From Roseibium suaedae (GTDB lineage: Bacteria; Pseudomonadota; Alphaproteobacteria; Rhizobiales; Stappiaceae): a stretch of DNA of 64,000 nt. Numbering within the stretch: the first letter of the stretch is position 1; each line of letters starts with the position of its first letter. A program made the translations under genes and the position numbers. Shown here one piece after another: positions 62,871 to 64,000 of this stretch. Where the stretch lies: the NCBI RefSeq assembly GCF_900142725.1, contig NZ_FRBW01000006.1, positions 124,001 to 188,000 of the forward strand, read 5' to 3'. The notes under the pieces were generated by a model that saw only the letters and a program-made list of their open reading frames with translations, did no database searches and was not told where the DNA came from.

Positions 62871-62881
62871 TTAGTTGACTA
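62871..62881 (+). promoter_or_regulatory. Possible ROK operator between the regulator and ABC genes
   Basis: TTAGTTGACTA, including the dyad TAGT-TG-ACTA, in an AT-rich stretch 22-33 bp upstream of the ROK start. It shares TTAGTTGA with the site at 61597. The ABC gene would be transcribed in the other direction from the same region. Confidence 0.4.
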
Positions 62882-63024
62882 TATAGCGGCATATGAATCC
62901 TGTCCAGTCTCTCAGCTTGGGCGTGTGCTTCAAATTTTTGGCTGAAAAATGCGCTGTTGCTAAACTGTCATTTTTCCCATTTAATAGATTTATTGTCCTT
63001 CCACCCGACAAAGGGGAGCAGTCA

Positions 63025-63981
63025 ATGAGCAGATATCTAGCACTAGCAGCCGCAGCAATGGGGGCAGCCATGCTTGTCCCGGCAACCGCCTCGGCCGCCG
63101 ATCTCGTCGTCTACACGTCACATGGCGAAACCACCTCTAGCCCGATCCTGGACGCGTTCAAGCAGGCCCATCCGGACATCAACGTGACGATCGTCCGCGG
63201 CGGCACGGGTGAAGTCGTCGAGCGCCTGCGCGCCGAAGCCGGCAACCCTACTGCAGATGTCCTTTGGGGCGGCCCCACCCAGACCTTCGAAGAGAACGCC
63301 GCTCTCTTCCAGGCCTATGAAAGCGCAACCGACGCCGACATGGTGACGGTTGACCCGAACCACATCTGGCACCCCTACACCGTGCTGCTGCAGCCGATCA
63401 TCGTCAGCACCAAGCGCGTCAGCGCCGATGACATGCCGAAGACCCAGGACGACCTGGTCACGGCAAAGTGGAAGGAACTCGGCTCGCTGATCATTCCGGA
63501 TCCGGCAAAGTCCGGCACCGGCTACACGATCCTGTCCGCGCTTTCCGGCGACAAGGGCTGGGAATTTGTCGGCAACCTTGCCAAGGACGCCCGCATCGCC
63601 CCTGGCTCCGACGATGCGTTCAACGCCGTGCGTGACGGTGAAGCCGCCGTGGGCTGGATCAACGAGGATCTGGGTGCAAAGTGGAAGGCTGAAGGCCTGC
63701 CGATCGAAGTCATCTATCCGTCCGACGCCGTGACCGGCCAGGTCGATGCCCAGGCCATCGTTGCCGGCGCCCCACATCTGGACGAAGCCAAGGCGTTCAT
63801 CGACTTCCTCGGCTCCAAGGCGTCTCATGAAGTCGTGCGCGATGCCACCATCCGCCGGTCTGCCCGTGCAGATGTGACCCCACCGACGGTTCTTCCGGAA
63901 CTCGGCAGCCTGAACATCGTGTCTCCGGTTGATCCGCGCCCGGTCGTGGTCGCCCGCTTCCAGGAATTCCTGAGCAAATGA
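63025..63981 (+). CDS. ABC transporter periplasmic solute-binding protein (family 1, AfuA/FbpA-like)
   Basis: 318 aa from ATG 63025 with AAGGGGAG upstream; a 44-codon upstream extension would precede the signal peptide and is rejected. Signal peptide MSRYLALAAAAMGAAMLVPATASA. The mature part has VVYTSHGETTSSPILDAFK and VERLRAEAGNPTADVLWGG, the pattern of Fe3+/AfuA/putrescine-type binding proteins. AfuA homologues bind hexose phosphates rather than iron. With a ROK regulator and a sugar-type dehydrogenase adjacent, a sugar phosphate or similar ligand is plausible. The permease genes probably lie beyond the right edge. Confidence 0.9.
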   Translation: MSRYLALAAAAMGAAMLVPATASAADLVVYTSHGETTSSPILDAFKQAHPDINVTIVRGGTGEVVERLRAEAGNPTADVLWGGPTQTFEENAALFQAYESATDADMVTVDPNHIWHPYTVLLQPIIVSTKRVSADDMPKTQDDLVTAKWKELGSLIIPDPAKSGTGYTILSALSGDKGWEFVGNLAKDARIAPGSDDAFNAVRDGEAAVGWINEDLGAKWKAEGLPIEVIYPSDAVTGQVDAQAIVAGAPHLDEAKAFIDFLGSKASHEVVRDATIRRSARADVTPPTVLPELGSLNIVSPVDPRPVVVARFQEFLSK

Positions 63982-64000
63982 GGGTCTGGCGCGATAATTG

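Overview
The window is GC-rich alphaproteobacterial DNA. The organisation of its type VI secretion (T6SS) genes resembles the imp loci of Rhizobium and Agrobacterium (PpkA kinase, FHA protein, TagJ/ImpE, and a second TssC-like protein). The TRAP transporter, hydantoinase and ROK neighbourhoods also suit a Hyphomicrobiales bacterium, perhaps Stappiaceae-like. The genus is not determinable by eye. No rRNA, tRNA, CRISPR array or insertion sequence was seen.

Region 1 (1-36.7 kb, all on the minus strand) is a complete T6SS locus in two blocks. The upstream block (36629 down to 22202) runs: secreted pseudo-caspase/peptidoglycan-binding protein, haem-motif DUF3365 sensor, ppkA, tssA, tssB, tssC, hcp, tagJ, tssE, tssF, tssG, clpV. 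The downstream block (15410 down to 1) runs: a giant TssB-acidic linker-TssC-like fusion, a 102-aa protein, vgrG, a 211-aa protein, PAAR, fha, tssJ, tssK, tssL, tssM, and the first codons of another gene at the edge. Between the blocks sit an autotransporter and an allophanate hydrolase.

Region 2 (37.1-44.2 kb) is the most unusual part. An ECF sigma factor, its zinc-motif anti-sigma factor and a subtilisin-like protease form an overlapping operon. It is divergent from a 1172-aa cytoplasmic acidic repeat protein whose N-terminus looks like an RGS (regulator of G-protein signalling) domain. The same bipartite promoter-like motif, GAAC(C/T)T-N16/17-CAC(C/T)TA, lies correctly oriented just upstream of the sigma gene, the RGS-like giant, the first T6SS operon and the TssBC-fusion operon. 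I infer one sigma regulon joining envelope proteolysis, T6SS and the giant protein. Related composite repeats bracket this module at 36.8-37.1 and 44.45-44.8 kb.

Region 3 (45-64 kb) is mostly metabolic. It has an AI-2E family permease, a P-type ATPase, and a GntR-regulated divergent cluster for import and hydrolysis of a cyclic amide or carboxylate (TRAP transporter, amidase, Asp/Glu-racemase/arylmalonate-decarboxylase-like enzyme, PuuE-like deacetylase, dihydropyrimidinase). A hipBA toxin-antitoxin operon with a symmetric operator follows. Last comes a ROK-regulated, probably sugar-related locus (GNAT, Gfo/Idh/MocA dehydrogenase, ROK repressor, ABC solute-binding protein) that continues past the right edge.
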